Shown: in pieces, positions 1-6,388 of the stretch
Position numbering within the stretch: position 1 is the first letter of the stretch
Layout of the letters: each line of letters starts with the position of its first letter
From: Desulfovibrio sp.
Lineage (GTDB): Bacteria; Desulfobacterota; Desulfovibrionia; Desulfovibrionales; Desulfovibrionaceae
Assembly (NCBI GenBank): GCA_031281815.1
Contig: JAITEY010000088.1
Coordinates: 1 to 6,416, forward strand
DNA: 6,416 bases
Direction of reading: 5' to 3'
Program-made: the position numbers and the translations under genes
The notes under the pieces: generated by a model
Seen by the model: the letters and a program-made list of their open reading frames with translations, nothing else
What the model was told of the DNA's origin: nothing
Database searches by the model: none

Positions 1-410
1 TGCGCCATGCCGTACCAGGCAGTCATAAAGGCGACCGGCACGGTGGCGGCCTGGGCGAAGGTCATGCCGGCCGGCTTGACGGCCACGGCGCCCGCATCCG
101 TAATCGCGTCGGTACCGAAAGCGTCGGGGACGAAACCGAACACTTCATCGCCCGGCTTGAAACCGGATACGCCCTCGCCCGCCTCCTGAACCACACCCGA
201 GCATTCCATGCCCAGTCCGGCTCCGGCAAAACCGTTTTCCAGGGCTTCCTCGGGCAGCAGGCCCTTGCTCCACATGACATCGCGAAAATTGAGCCCCACG
301 GCCTTGACAGCTATGCACACCCGGCCCGGCCCGAGACGTTGCGGCAGGCTTTTCCGCCAGTACAGATTCTTCAGGCTCCCCGGCGTGTCGAACACAAGAC
401 GCGCGCCGCA
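1..410 (-). other. Enoylreductase (ER) domain, N-terminal part only
   Basis: From about residue 1915 the protein matches the MDR-type NADPH-dependent enoylreductase that saturates the enoyl-ACP. Visible signatures are VGLNFRDVMWSKGLLPEEAL (1952-1971), LGMECSGVV (1980-1988), VSGFKPGDEVFGF (1995-2007) and the ATVPVAFMTAWYGM segment near the edge. These cover the GroES-like catalytic half. The NADPH-binding loop, expected a few dozen residues further on, is outside the window, so activity cannot be confirmed. Confidence 0.9.
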
Positions 411-3400
411 AGGCTCCGCAAGCTCCCAGCCTTCCACGGCAGACACAAGACGCAGAGTACAACGCCCCCGGCCGGACAGCAGTATCTCCCTGTCTTCGGT
501 CTTGTCCGACGAGTCGACAAGCTCCCGCGCAAGACAGGCGAGTTCCTCGGGAGATCCGCGCCAATCCAGCAGTTTTGTGCGCAAGGCGGGCATTTCGTTG
601 ACAAGGACGCGGCCGAAACCCCAGAGGGCGCCCTGAGACGGCAAGATTGTCGGGCCGGCAAAGTCGGCTGCCGGTCTGCTCGCTGCGCCGGCTTCCACGC
701 CATTCGGCTCCGGACGAAACCCTGCCGTATGCATACCGTCCGCCGGAAACCCGCGTTCCTTGCGAGCTTCTTCCCCGCCCCGCTCCGGGCAAAGATACGC
801 CGGCGTTCCGCGTTCCGCGCGGTCATCTACCCCGCTCGGTTGCGGACAAAGCTCCGCACTGTCCTTGCCCGCTGCAACAGCCCCTCCGGTGACAAGGGTC
901 ATCCCGGCCGGACGGCGCGAGACGTCCCAAGCCGCGGCAAAAGCCGCCGCGCTCGCCGGGCCGTACTCCAACGAAAGAGCGAATTCCTTTTCTTCCGGAC
1001 GGATCACGGTATCGTAGCCCAGAAGGTTGACCAGTTCCAGAGGCTTGTCCGGCGACACCGCGTCCGAAAGCTCGCGCCAGGAGTCGGAGGACAGGGGATC
1101 GAACAGCGCGCCCGAGGACAACACGGAACTCCCCGCGTGCAATACCGGAGCCTGTACGCCGAGAACCTCAAGCTCTTCCCGCAACGCAATGCCGAGACGG
1201 CCGGAAGACGTATCCGTCCCACGCGCGGCGATGATAAATTCCGGCAACAGCCTACGCGGAGTCTTCCCGTTTTCTACGGACACCCCCTGTGGGGAGATCT
1301 CTCCGTTCGATTCCGGGCAGCTCCCGTTCCTGCGGGTCGGCGACGGCAAACTTGACGCAGCCGAGGTCCGTGCCGGGCAGCCGGAATCTTTTTCCGCCGC
1401 ACCGCCTCCGTTTTTTCGCGCAAGGAGCAGAAAAGCCGGGCCGACGTCCCCGTCCGGGCCGTCCACTCGCATAATATCCGTAAATCCCGCTTCTTGAAGA
1501 GCCGTGCGCCATGCCTCGGGCGAATGCAGGCTGGATGCGTATCCCTGTTCTCCGGAAGCGGGTTTCCACCATTGCGGGTCGGCGCCGAAGGTCAAGTCCG
1601 TAAAAATGTCCGGCCGGTGTTCCAACAGGCAAAGGACACCGCCCGGCGCCAGAAGCTCGCGGCAGCGCTCCAGGGCGCGGAGCGCGTGCGGTGCGGCGTG
1701 CATGCGGAACGCGGCCGCAATGATATGCCTGCCGCCGTCGAGTTCCGGCCGATGGGCGGCAAGATCAATATGGACTGCCGACGCTTCCGGCACGGAGGTG
1801 AATATTTGTTTCAAGGCGTTGCTTTCCGTCTCGTCGCGTCCGGCGCACTCCAGGTGGATGTCTTTACCCCGAAGATACGGCACAAGTTCCCCGGCGAAGG
1901 CAGCAGGAGCGGCGGACAGCAGCAGTATGCGCACGACGCCGCCGGGTCTGCCGCAGGCCGACAAAGCCCTGATGCAGGCGTTGAGGGCGTCGATATACGG
2001 ACGCAACGCCGGAGACATAGAAAAATATGCGGAAAACAGGGTATCGGGCAGAGACCGTACCGCCGCGCCGGAACGCAGAAAGTCTCCGGCCCTGCCGGTG
2101 ACCCTCGCCAGAAGAACGCTCTCGGGCAGGTGTCCCGGCGCCCCGGCGACCGCCGTCCTCCACAGCGTATCCGCTGCAGGCACGTTCTCCGGGTACCGAA
2201 GTTCCCATCCGTCGCCGCATTCACGGGCCAGACCCGCCTCGACAAGGTGCCGCATGATGCGGAGCAGCCAGGCCTCCTGTTCCGGATCAAGCGCCCCTGA
2301 AACGCGCAACGCGTCTCCGGTAAAGAGGCTCTTGTCCTCAATCAGTCCGCGCACGGCTTCCTGGGCCTGTTTCAGGGCCGCGTAGCGCAGCAGACGGCGC
2401 TCGCGCGGTTCCGGCCGGCCGTTGCCTCCCTTGTTCCTTTCCCCAGGAAGTTCTTTTTGTTCTGAAGCGTTGAGGGCCGCGCCTGCCGCACGGCAGGCCG
2501 CCCGCGTGTCGCAGGAAAACGTGTCGCCCTCGCCCGTCGGGCATATCGGGGCGGGCACGGCCCTGACGTGAAAGACCGCCGGTGAGGCGTCCGCAGGCCT
2601 GTCGACTTTGCGGAAGCGGCATTGCTCAATCGACAGCAGTATCTTTCCGTCGGAATCCAGATAGTCCAGATCGGCCGTTGCCTGACGTTTGCCGACGCTG
2701 CGCAGGCGCGCGCGGACAAAGCGCGGCGCCCCGACCGCATACCGCGTGACGAGGGAGGCGGCCGAGGGGAGAAACAGCGCCCCGCGCGCGTGCTCTTGCC
2801 CTGCCTGCGGCTGCAGGGCGTGCGCGCCGCCGCCCGGCAGAAGCGGCAGCAAAGAGTGCAGTCCGCCGTCGATCAGCACCGGCGGCGTCCTCATGCCCGC
2901 GGCAGCCTCCGGTGCCGCGGGCAGCAACGCCGCCAGTACGGCGGGCGCGTCGTCTTCCCGACGCGTCCACACCGTTTCCAGAGTGCGGAACGATGGGCCG
3001 TAGGTAAATCCGCTCTTTGCCGCTTCGGCGTAGATGGTATCAGCAGGCGTCGCAACACCGAAGTCTGACGGGTCGGCAACGCGCACGCCGGCCTCGGGCG
3101 CCCGCGGCGCGCTGCGGGTTCGCGACGCCGCGCAGAGCGACCAGCGCTCGCCGCTCATGTAGGGACGGCTTTCAAGACGCAGGGCGCCGTCTTCCTCGTC
3201 TTCAGTAAGGCGCAGGCTCACCGCGCTTTCCGGGGAAAGGCGCAAAGGACGGTAGATGACCAGACGCTCCAGCGAGCGTTGTTCGTCCGGGTGCAGCATT
3301 TCGACGGCGGTGATGAACATTTCGACAATGCAGGCGGCCGGGAAAAGCAGCGCCCCGCCTATGCGGTGGTCCACAAGCCGGGGATGGTCGGCAAGCGTAA

Positions 3401-6152
3401 GAAGATTTTCAAAGCCCGGCGCCGAACGCGGCAGGCGCCGGCCCAGCAGGGGATGCGCGTTGGGAGCGGTGATGAATTCGCGGCATTCGGGCGTATCCGT
3501 CGTCCACAGGTATTCCTTATCCCAAGCGTATGACGGCAGGGGACTCCGGACGCAGGACGCGTGATGCAGGTCTTCCCTGCGCAGGGTCCAGCCTTTTTTC
3601 CAGGCCTCCCGCCACGCCGTCTCGACATGTTCTCCCTTGTGCCCGTTGCGTTGCATGGCAGGCTGCGTGAGAGCCGAAAGGCCGCTTTTCCCGATGCTTT
3701 CCTGTGTATACCCCAACAACACCGGATGCGGGCCTATCTCCAGAAAAATGCGGCAGCCTTTTGCCAGGGCGGACGCCACCGCATCGCCGAAGCAGACCCG
3801 GTTGCGCATATTTTTCCACCAGTAGGCCTTGCCGGGGCGCCGCACTTCGCCCTCGCCCGCCGTGGACAGAAAAGGCACGGCGGCCGTCCGCGGCCGGATA
3901 TCCTTCAGGGCGGCAAGAAATTCATCCTTGAGGACATCAATGCGCCGCGTGTGGAACGGATACGGCAAATCAAGGAGTTTGGCGGCGATACCCTTTTTCT
4001 TCATTTGGAGTACGCAGGCGCGCACGGCGTCGGCCTCGCCGCCGATCGTAACCGACTTTTCGCTGTTGACGGCCGTGATTTCCACTTCGCCCCCGAACGG
4101 CGCGAGCAGTTCCTCAAGCGCGTTTTCCCCGGCGGCGGCCACGGCCATGTGTCCGGTATCGCGCAGACGGCTTTGCAGCAGACTGCGGAAATGCACAATC
4201 GTGCAGGCATCTTTCACGCTCAGGGCGCTCGCCGCGCAGGCGGCGGCAATTTCCCCGATACTGTGGCCGAACACGCAATCCGGCTGTATGCCTTTGGCCC
4301 GCAACGCCCGGACAAGCCCGGTCTGCACCGCGAAGAGCAGTGGCTGGCTTTCTTCGGTATGCGAAACGGCGTGGGGATACTTTTCCGGATTGAGCATGAC
4401 GTCTATGAGGGAAACGTTGCGCAACGTTCCGAAACAAGCATCGATTTCCTCCAGAGCCTGCGCGAAGTCGGCGTTCTCGCGGACCAGCGCTCCGCCCATG
4501 CCCGGCCACTGACCGCCGTTGCCGGAAAACACGAAAGCTCCCAGGCAATTTTCGCCGACAGCCTCGCCGATTGAGTTCAGTCGCCCGGATTCACGGGCCG
4601 CTTGTCCGAACGCGCGCAGGCGATGTGCCGAATCCTGTGCGCCGCCGCGGCTGAAAACCGCCCGCAGGCGCTGATGGTCCCGACAAAGAGCCAACGTGCG
4701 CGCAATATCCGGGAGCTGCCCCTCGTCCGCCTGTTCCAGCCGGTCGGCCAGGGAGGCGGCAAAAGCGCGCAGACTTTTTTCGCTCCGCGCCGACAGGAAC
4801 AGAGGCAGATCGTCGCCGGGGGCCGGAACACTCCGGCGCGTGCTTCGTTGCGGGGCCTTACGCAGGAGGACGTGGACATTGGCGCCGCCGAAGCCGAAGG
4901 AATTGAGTCCGACCAGCGCGCCGTCGCCGCGCAGGGGCAGGTCGAGCGCCTGTGTCGGAACGCGCAGATTGAGATCGGCGAAGTCGATATGCGGGTTGGG
5001 GACGGTGAAATGCAGGTTGGGAGGTATCCTGCCCTGTTGCAGCACCAGTACGGCTTTCAACAAACCGGCCGTACCCGAGGCCGGCTCAAGGTGGCCGATG
5101 TTGGTTTTCACGGAACCTACATACAGAGGACGCCGACCCTTAAGGGCTTTGCCGAGCACTTCCCCGACGGCGCGCGCCTCGACGGGATCACCGGCGGCCG
5201 TGCCGGTACCGTGGGCTTCTATATAAGCCACCTTGCTCTTGTCTATGCCGGGGTGCTCGTATATGCCGCGCAGCAATTCCGTCTGGGCCTTGAGGCCGGG
5301 CAGCGGCAGCCCCGTGGTGCGCCCGTCGGTGTTCATGCCGACTCCCGCGATCAGGGCCATGACGGTGTCCCCGTCGCGCAACGCTTTGCTCAACTTCTTG
5401 AGCACAACGACCCCGCCGCCTTCGGCGCGCACGAAACCGTTGCCCGAAGCGTCGAACATTTTGCAGCGTCCGTCGGGCGAAAGCATGCGTGCCTTGGCAA
5501 AGCCGATAAAGGGCAAGGGACTCAGCAGGATGTTGACCCCGCCTGCCACGGCCAGCGGTATTCCGCCGTCGTCGACGGACCGGCAGGCGTCGTACAGAGC
5601 CGCCAGAGAAGACGAGCAGGCTGTATCCAGCACAAAACTCGGACCGTGGAAATCGAATATGTAGGATACGCGGTTGGCAATTATGCTCAGGGCGGAGCCG
5701 GTAATGGAATGCGGGGAGAGGCCTTCCGGATCCATGCTCCCGCGCACGGTAAAGTCCATGTTCGATGCGCCGATGAACACACCGGTGTCCGAGCCGCGCA
5801 GGGTCGAAGGAGGGATGCCGGCCGCCTCAAGGGCTTCCCAGGTCAATTCCAGCATGAGGCGCTGCTGCGGATCCATATCCGCTGCCTCTTTGCGCGAAAG
5901 ACCGAAAAAGCCGGGATCAAACTCCCGGATCGAAGACAGGACTCCGGCCGCATCCGTATAGCAGTGTCCCGGCAACTCCGGAGACTTACTGAAAAATTTT
6001 TCCTTGGAAAAACGGTCCGGAGGTATGCGCGTTACCGCATCCGTGCCGTTTTCAAGCAGTTCCCACAATCCCCGCATATCGTGCACGCCGCCGGGCAAAC
6101 GGCAGGACGCCCCGATGACGGCTACGGGATCATTGAGAAAAAATTCCTGCAT
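1..6152 (-). CDS. Highly reducing type I polyketide synthase, 3' end missing (KS-AT-DH-pseudoMT-pseudoKR-ER...)
   Basis: A single uninterrupted frame gives 2,050 residues and leaves the window still open. The start is well fixed: the ATG at 6152 is the first start codon after an in-frame TAG at 6170-6168, and the KS motif DPVAVIGASCRLPGG begins at residue 8. A modest CAGG Shine-Dalgarno core (6163-6160) lies 7 nt upstream. Domains by residue: KS 7-430, AT 537-840, DH 897-1185, pseudo-MT 1256-1580, pseudo-KR 1634-1905, ER from about 1915. KS, AT and DH retain their catalytic residues. The enzyme should condense malonyl-type extender units and reduce and dehydrate the product in the cytoplasm. 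Known relatives with this order end in KR-ACP, which would lie off the left edge. There is no N-terminal loading domain, docking helix or signal peptide. Type I PKS is certain from the motifs; the product, and whether it acts iteratively, cannot be read here. Confidence 0.96.
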   Translation of the reverse strand, partial: MQEFFLNDPVAVIGASCRLPGGVHDMRGLWELLENGTDAVTRIPPDRFSKEKFFSKSPELPGHCYTDAAGVLSSIREFDPGFFGLSRKEAADMDPQQRLMLELTWEALEAAGIPPSTLRGSDTGVFIGASNMDFTVRGSMDPEGLSPHSITGSALSIIANRVSYIFDFHGPSFVLDTACSSSLAALYDACRSVDDGGIPLAVAGGVNILLSPLPFIGFAKARMLSPDGRCKMFDASGNGFVRAEGGGVVVLKKLSKALRDGDTVMALIAGVGMNTDGRTTGLPLPGLKAQTELLRGIYEHPGIDKSKVAYIEAHGTGTAAGDPVEARAVGEVLGKALKGRRPLYVGSVKTNIGHLEPASGTAGLLKAVLVLQQGRIPPNLHFTVPNPHIDFADLNLRVPTQALDLPLRGDGALVGLNSFGFGGANVHVLLRKAPQRSTRRSVPAPGDDLPLFLSARSEKSLRAFAASLADRLEQADEGQLPDIARTLALCRDHQRLRAVFSRGGAQDSAHRLRAFGQAARESGRLNSIGEAVGENCLGAFVFSGNGGQWPGMGGALVRENADFAQALEEIDACFGTLRNVSLIDVMLNPEKYPHAVSHTEESQPLLFAVQTGLVRALRAKGIQPDCVFGHSIGEIAAACAASALSVKDACTIVHFRSLLQSRLRDTGHMAVAAAGENALEELLAPFGGEVEITAVNSEKSVTIGGEADAVRACVLQMKKKGIAAKLLDLPYPFHTRRIDVLKDEFLAALKDIRPRTAAVPFLSTAGEGEVRRPGKAYWWKNMRNRVCFGDAVASALAKGCRIFLEIGPHPVLLGYTQESIGKSGLSALTQPAMQRNGHKGEHVETAWREAWKKGWTLRREDLHHASCVRSPLPSYAWDKEYLWTTDTPECREFITAPNAHPLLGRRLPRSAPGFENLLTLADHPRLVDHRIGGALLFPAACIVEMFITAVEMLHPDEQRSLERLVIYRPLRLSPESAVSLRLTEDEEDGALRLESRPYMSGERWSLCAASRTRSAPRAPEAGVRVADPSDFGVATPADTIYAEAAKSGFTYGPSFRTLETVWTRREDDAPAVLAALLPAAPEAAAGMRTPPVLIDGGLHSLLPLLPGGGAHALQPQAGQEHARGALFLPSAASLVTRYAVGAPRFVRARLRSVGKRQATADLDYLDSDGKILLSIEQCRFRKVDRPADASPAVFHVRAVPAPICPTGEGDTFSCDTRAACRAAGAALNASEQKELPGERNKGGNGRPEPRERRLLRYAALKQAQEAVRGLIEDKSLFTGDALRVSGALDPEQEAWLLRIMRHLVEAGLARECGDGWELRYPENVPAADTLWRTAVAGAPGHLPESVLLARVTGRAGDFLRSGAAVRSLPDTLFSAYFSMSPALRPYIDALNACIRALSACGRPGGVVRILLLSAAPAAFAGELVPYLRGKDIHLECAGRDETESNALKQIFTSVPEASAVHIDLAAHRPELDGGRHIIAAAFRMHAAPHALRALERCRELLAPGGVLCLLEHRPDIFTDLTFGADPQWWKPASGEQGYASSLHSPEAWRTALQEAGFTDIMRVDGPDGDVGPAFLLLARKNGGGAAEKDSGCPARTSAASSLPSPTRRNGSCPESNGEISPQGVSVENGKTPRRLLPEFIIAARGTDTSSGRLGIALREELEVLGVQAPVLHAGSSVLSSGALFDPLSSDSWRELSDAVSPDKPLELVNLLGYDTVIRPEEKEFALSLEYGPASAAAFAAAWDVSRRPAGMTLVTGGAVAAGKDSAELCPQPSGVDDRAERGTPAYLCPERGGEEARKERGFPADGMHTAGFRPEPNGVEAGAASRPAADFAGPTILPSQGALWGFGRVLVNEMPALRTKLLDWRGSPEELACLARELVDSSDKTEDREILLSGRGRCTLRLVSAVEGWELAEPCGARLVFDTPGSLKNLYWRKSLPQRLGPGRVCIAVKAVGLNFRDVMWSKGLLPEEALENGFAGAGLGMECSGVVQEAGEGVSGFKPGDEVFGFVPDAFGTDAITDAGAVAVKPAGMTFAQAATVPVAFMTAWYGMA
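438..1253 (-). other. Structural ketoreductase subdomain (pseudo-KR) preceding ER
   Basis: Residues about 1634-1905 match the truncated Rossmann half that precedes ER in fully reducing synthases and braces the catalytic KR. Recognisable elements are FIIAARG (first strand), LELVNLLGYDT (1705-1715), MTLVTGG (1751-1757) and LWGFGRVLVNEMPAL (1843-1857), the last being the conserved helix of this subdomain. It has no NADPH-binding TGGxGxLG motif and no Ser-Tyr-Lys catalytic set, as expected of the structural half. It is split by a repeat-bearing insertion between about residues 1758 and 1835. Confidence 0.8.
663..851 (-). repeat. Degenerate in-frame tandem repeats inside the pseudo-KR
   Basis: Three consecutive segments start at residues 1768, 1787 and about 1811. 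Copy one reads LCPQPSGVDDRAERGTPAY and copy two LCPERGGEEARKERGFPAD, with 10 of 19 positions identical. Copy three is weaker, around RPEPNGVEAGAASRPAA, keeping the Pro-x-x-x-Gly-Val core and the final Pro-Ala. Spacing is 57 nt, then 72 nt. The segment is charged, rich in Pro and Gly, and sits where relatives run almost directly from the MTLVTGG strand to the LWGFGR helix. It looks like an expanded disordered loop. Confidence 0.55.
1257..1412 (-). other. Low-complexity linker between pseudo-MT and pseudo-KR
   Basis: Residues about 1581-1632 are rich in Gly, Ser, Pro, Asn and Lys, with no predicted hydrophobic core and no recognisable motif. This is probably a disordered interdomain tether. It stays in frame with its neighbours and contains no stop. 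Confidence 0.6.
1413..2387 (-). other. Methyltransferase-like domain, apparently inactive (pseudo-MT)
   Basis: Residues about 1256-1580 sit where C-methyltransferases lie in DH-MT-ER synthases. The helical N-terminal lobe (residues 1286-1310 and 1346-1400) and the C-terminal core are recognisable: LLAPGGVLCLLE (1500-1511), LTFGADPQWW (1520-1529), then SPEAWRTALQEAGFTDI. The SAM-binding motif I, normally a Glu-x-Gly-x-Gly-type loop after the first strand, is replaced by VRILLLSAAPAAFAGEL (1407-1423) and has no glycines in the loop. I infer that SAM binding is lost and the domain is structural, as in animal fatty acid synthase. No alpha-methyl branch from this domain is therefore expected. Confidence 0.78.
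2598..3464 (-). other. Dehydratase (DH) domain
   Basis: Residues about 897-1185 form a double-hotdog dehydratase that removes water from the beta-hydroxyacyl-ACP to give the trans-enoyl intermediate. The N-terminal motif HxxxGxxxxP is intact (His929, Gly933, Pro938). The second hotdog carries YGPSF (1051-1055) and the catalytic Asp1095 in LIDGGLHS, with His1099 at the DxxxQ/H position. The entry NAHPLLG (898-904) is typical. All key residues are present, so it is expected to be active. Confidence 0.93.
3633..4544 (-). other. Acyltransferase (AT) domain, probably malonyl-CoA
   Basis: Residues about 537-840 load the extender unit from CoA onto the ACP. The nucleophile is Ser631 in GHSIGE. Arg656, exactly 25 residues later, matches the arginine that binds the extender carboxylate in FabD-type transferases. 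His734 ends the specificity tetrapeptide YPFH. The entry motif reads FSGNGGQWPGMG, with Asn where most ATs have the Gln of GQG. The branched residue Ile in GHSIGE fits malonyl better than methylmalonyl (usually GHSQG). YPFH is neither the classic malonyl HAFH nor the methylmalonyl YASH, so malonyl is a likely but not firm prediction. The domain closes with the conserved EIGPHPVL (residues 805-812). Confidence 0.93.
4545..4862 (-). other. KS-AT linker
   Basis: Residues about 431-536 join KS to AT and contain the usual pattern of this linker: a short strand (LPLFLSARS, residues 449-457), then helices rich in Ala, Leu and Arg (LRAFAASLADRL). It packs between KS and AT in known PKS and animal fatty acid synthase structures. 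No catalytic motif is seen or expected. Confidence 0.75.
4863..6134 (-). other. Ketosynthase (KS) domain of the PKS
   Basis: Residues about 7-430 form a complete beta-ketoacyl synthase of the thiolase fold, which performs decarboxylative Claisen condensation between the growing chain and the ACP-bound extender. The catalytic triad is intact: Cys179 in DTACSSS, His314 in EAHGTGTAAGD and His354 in KTNIGHLEP. Family motifs DPQQRLMLE (residues 94-102) and the C-terminal NSFGFGGANVHV (417-428) are present. The nucleophile is Cys, so this is an elongating KS and not a KSQ decarboxylase. The domain begins almost at the protein N-terminus. Confidence 0.96.
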
Positions 6153-6159
6153 AGGCCTG

Positions 6160-6163
6160 CCTG
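6160..6163 (-). promoter_or_regulatory. Probable ribosome binding site of the PKS
   Basis: The minus strand reads CAGG ending 7 nt before the ATG at 6152. The match to the anti-Shine-Dalgarno sequence is short but the spacing is normal. A second AGG at 6158-6156 is too close to the start to be used. The weak site suggests modest translation initiation. Confidence 0.4.
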
Positions 6164-6258
6164 TCGGCTACACAATCCCTGTTTCCATGCAGAGGATTGA
6201 GCCGGATGTTCGCAACAGCGGGGTTCTCACATGCACAGCAGAAAGTGCGGAACACTGC

Positions 6259-6287
6259 ATTTTTGATGAGACATTGAACGACGGCAA
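6259..6287 (-). promoter_or_regulatory. Weak candidate sigma-70 promoter for the PKS
   Basis: On the minus strand TTGCCG (6287-6282) and AAAAAT (6264-6259) are separated by exactly 17 bp, each matching 4 of 6 consensus bases. Transcription would start near 6252, leaving a leader of about 100 nt before the ATG. The match is poor enough to occur by chance. It is the best pair I found in this region, and a poor promoter next to upstream operator-like sites would fit an activator-dependent gene. Confidence 0.22.
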
Positions 6288-6306
6288 CTAGTTACATCCT
6301 AAATTC

Positions 6307-6326
6307 CGCTCAAAATTAGCGTATAC
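6307..6326. promoter_or_regulatory. Operator-like site 1 (imperfect palindrome plus GTATAC)
   Basis: CGCTCAAAATTAGCG (6307-6321) is a palindrome with 5 of 7 arm pairs matching, followed by TATAC. It matches site 2 at 18 of 20 positions, and the last 13 bases (AATTAGCGTATAC, 6314-6326) are identical. It lies about 155 bp upstream of the PKS start codon. Repeated palindromes upstream of a gene are typical of a dimeric transcription factor site; which factor is unknown. Confidence 0.5.
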
Positions 6327-6341
6327 GGCTGGAACCCTGAT

Positions 6342-6369
6342 GAATACTTGCTTCGCAAAGTGTGTATTC
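6342..6369. repeat. Imperfect hairpin between the two operator-like sites
   Basis: GAATAC (6342-6347) pairs with GTATTC (6364-6369), and the adjoining TTGC (6348-6351) pairs with GCAA (6355-6358) around a TTC loop, leaving a 5-nt bulge on one side (6359-6363). There is no following T run on either strand, so it does not look like an intrinsic terminator. The right arm ends on the first base of operator-like site 2. Confidence 0.4.
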
Positions 6370-6388
6370 GCTAATAATTAGCGTATAC
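6369..6388. promoter_or_regulatory. Operator-like site 2 (perfect palindrome plus GTATAC)
   Basis: CGCTAATAATTAGCG (6369-6383) is a perfect palindrome with 7-bp arms around one central base, followed by TATAC. It is the better copy of the site at 6307-6326. The two centres, 6314 and 6376, are 62 bp apart, close to six helical turns, so both sites would face the same side of the DNA. Confidence 0.55.

Noticed and set aside
339..1355. A 338-codon plus-strand open frame opposite ER and pseudo-KR.
   Set aside because: It is Arg-rich with no motif. The opposite strand carries a continuous, conserved PKS frame.
1494..2385. Two overlapping plus-strand open frames (268 and 293 codons) opposite the pseudo-MT.
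   Set aside because: Both are antisense to the recognisable MT-like C-terminal core, and two overlapping frames in one place point to GC-bias artefacts.
1413..2387. A frameshift or pseudogene as the explanation for the missing SAM motif.
   Set aside because: The frame is continuous across the region, and conserved MT-like segments appear on both sides in the same frame, so the loss is by substitution and not by frameshift.
3561..4574. A 337-codon plus-strand open frame opposite the AT domain.
   Set aside because: It is antisense to the GHSIGE and YPFH coding segments, and the translation resembles no family I know. It is a composition shadow.
4602..6200. A 532-codon plus-strand open frame opposite the KS and linker region.
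   Set aside because: It lies wholly antisense to conserved KS coding sequence. Its translation is rich in Arg, Gly, Ala and Gln with no recognisable domain, and it is explained by GC-rich third codon positions of the PKS.
6342..6369. Intrinsic terminator or integron attC-like site.
   Set aside because: No T run follows the hairpin on either strand, and no integron recombination core sites could be identified around it.
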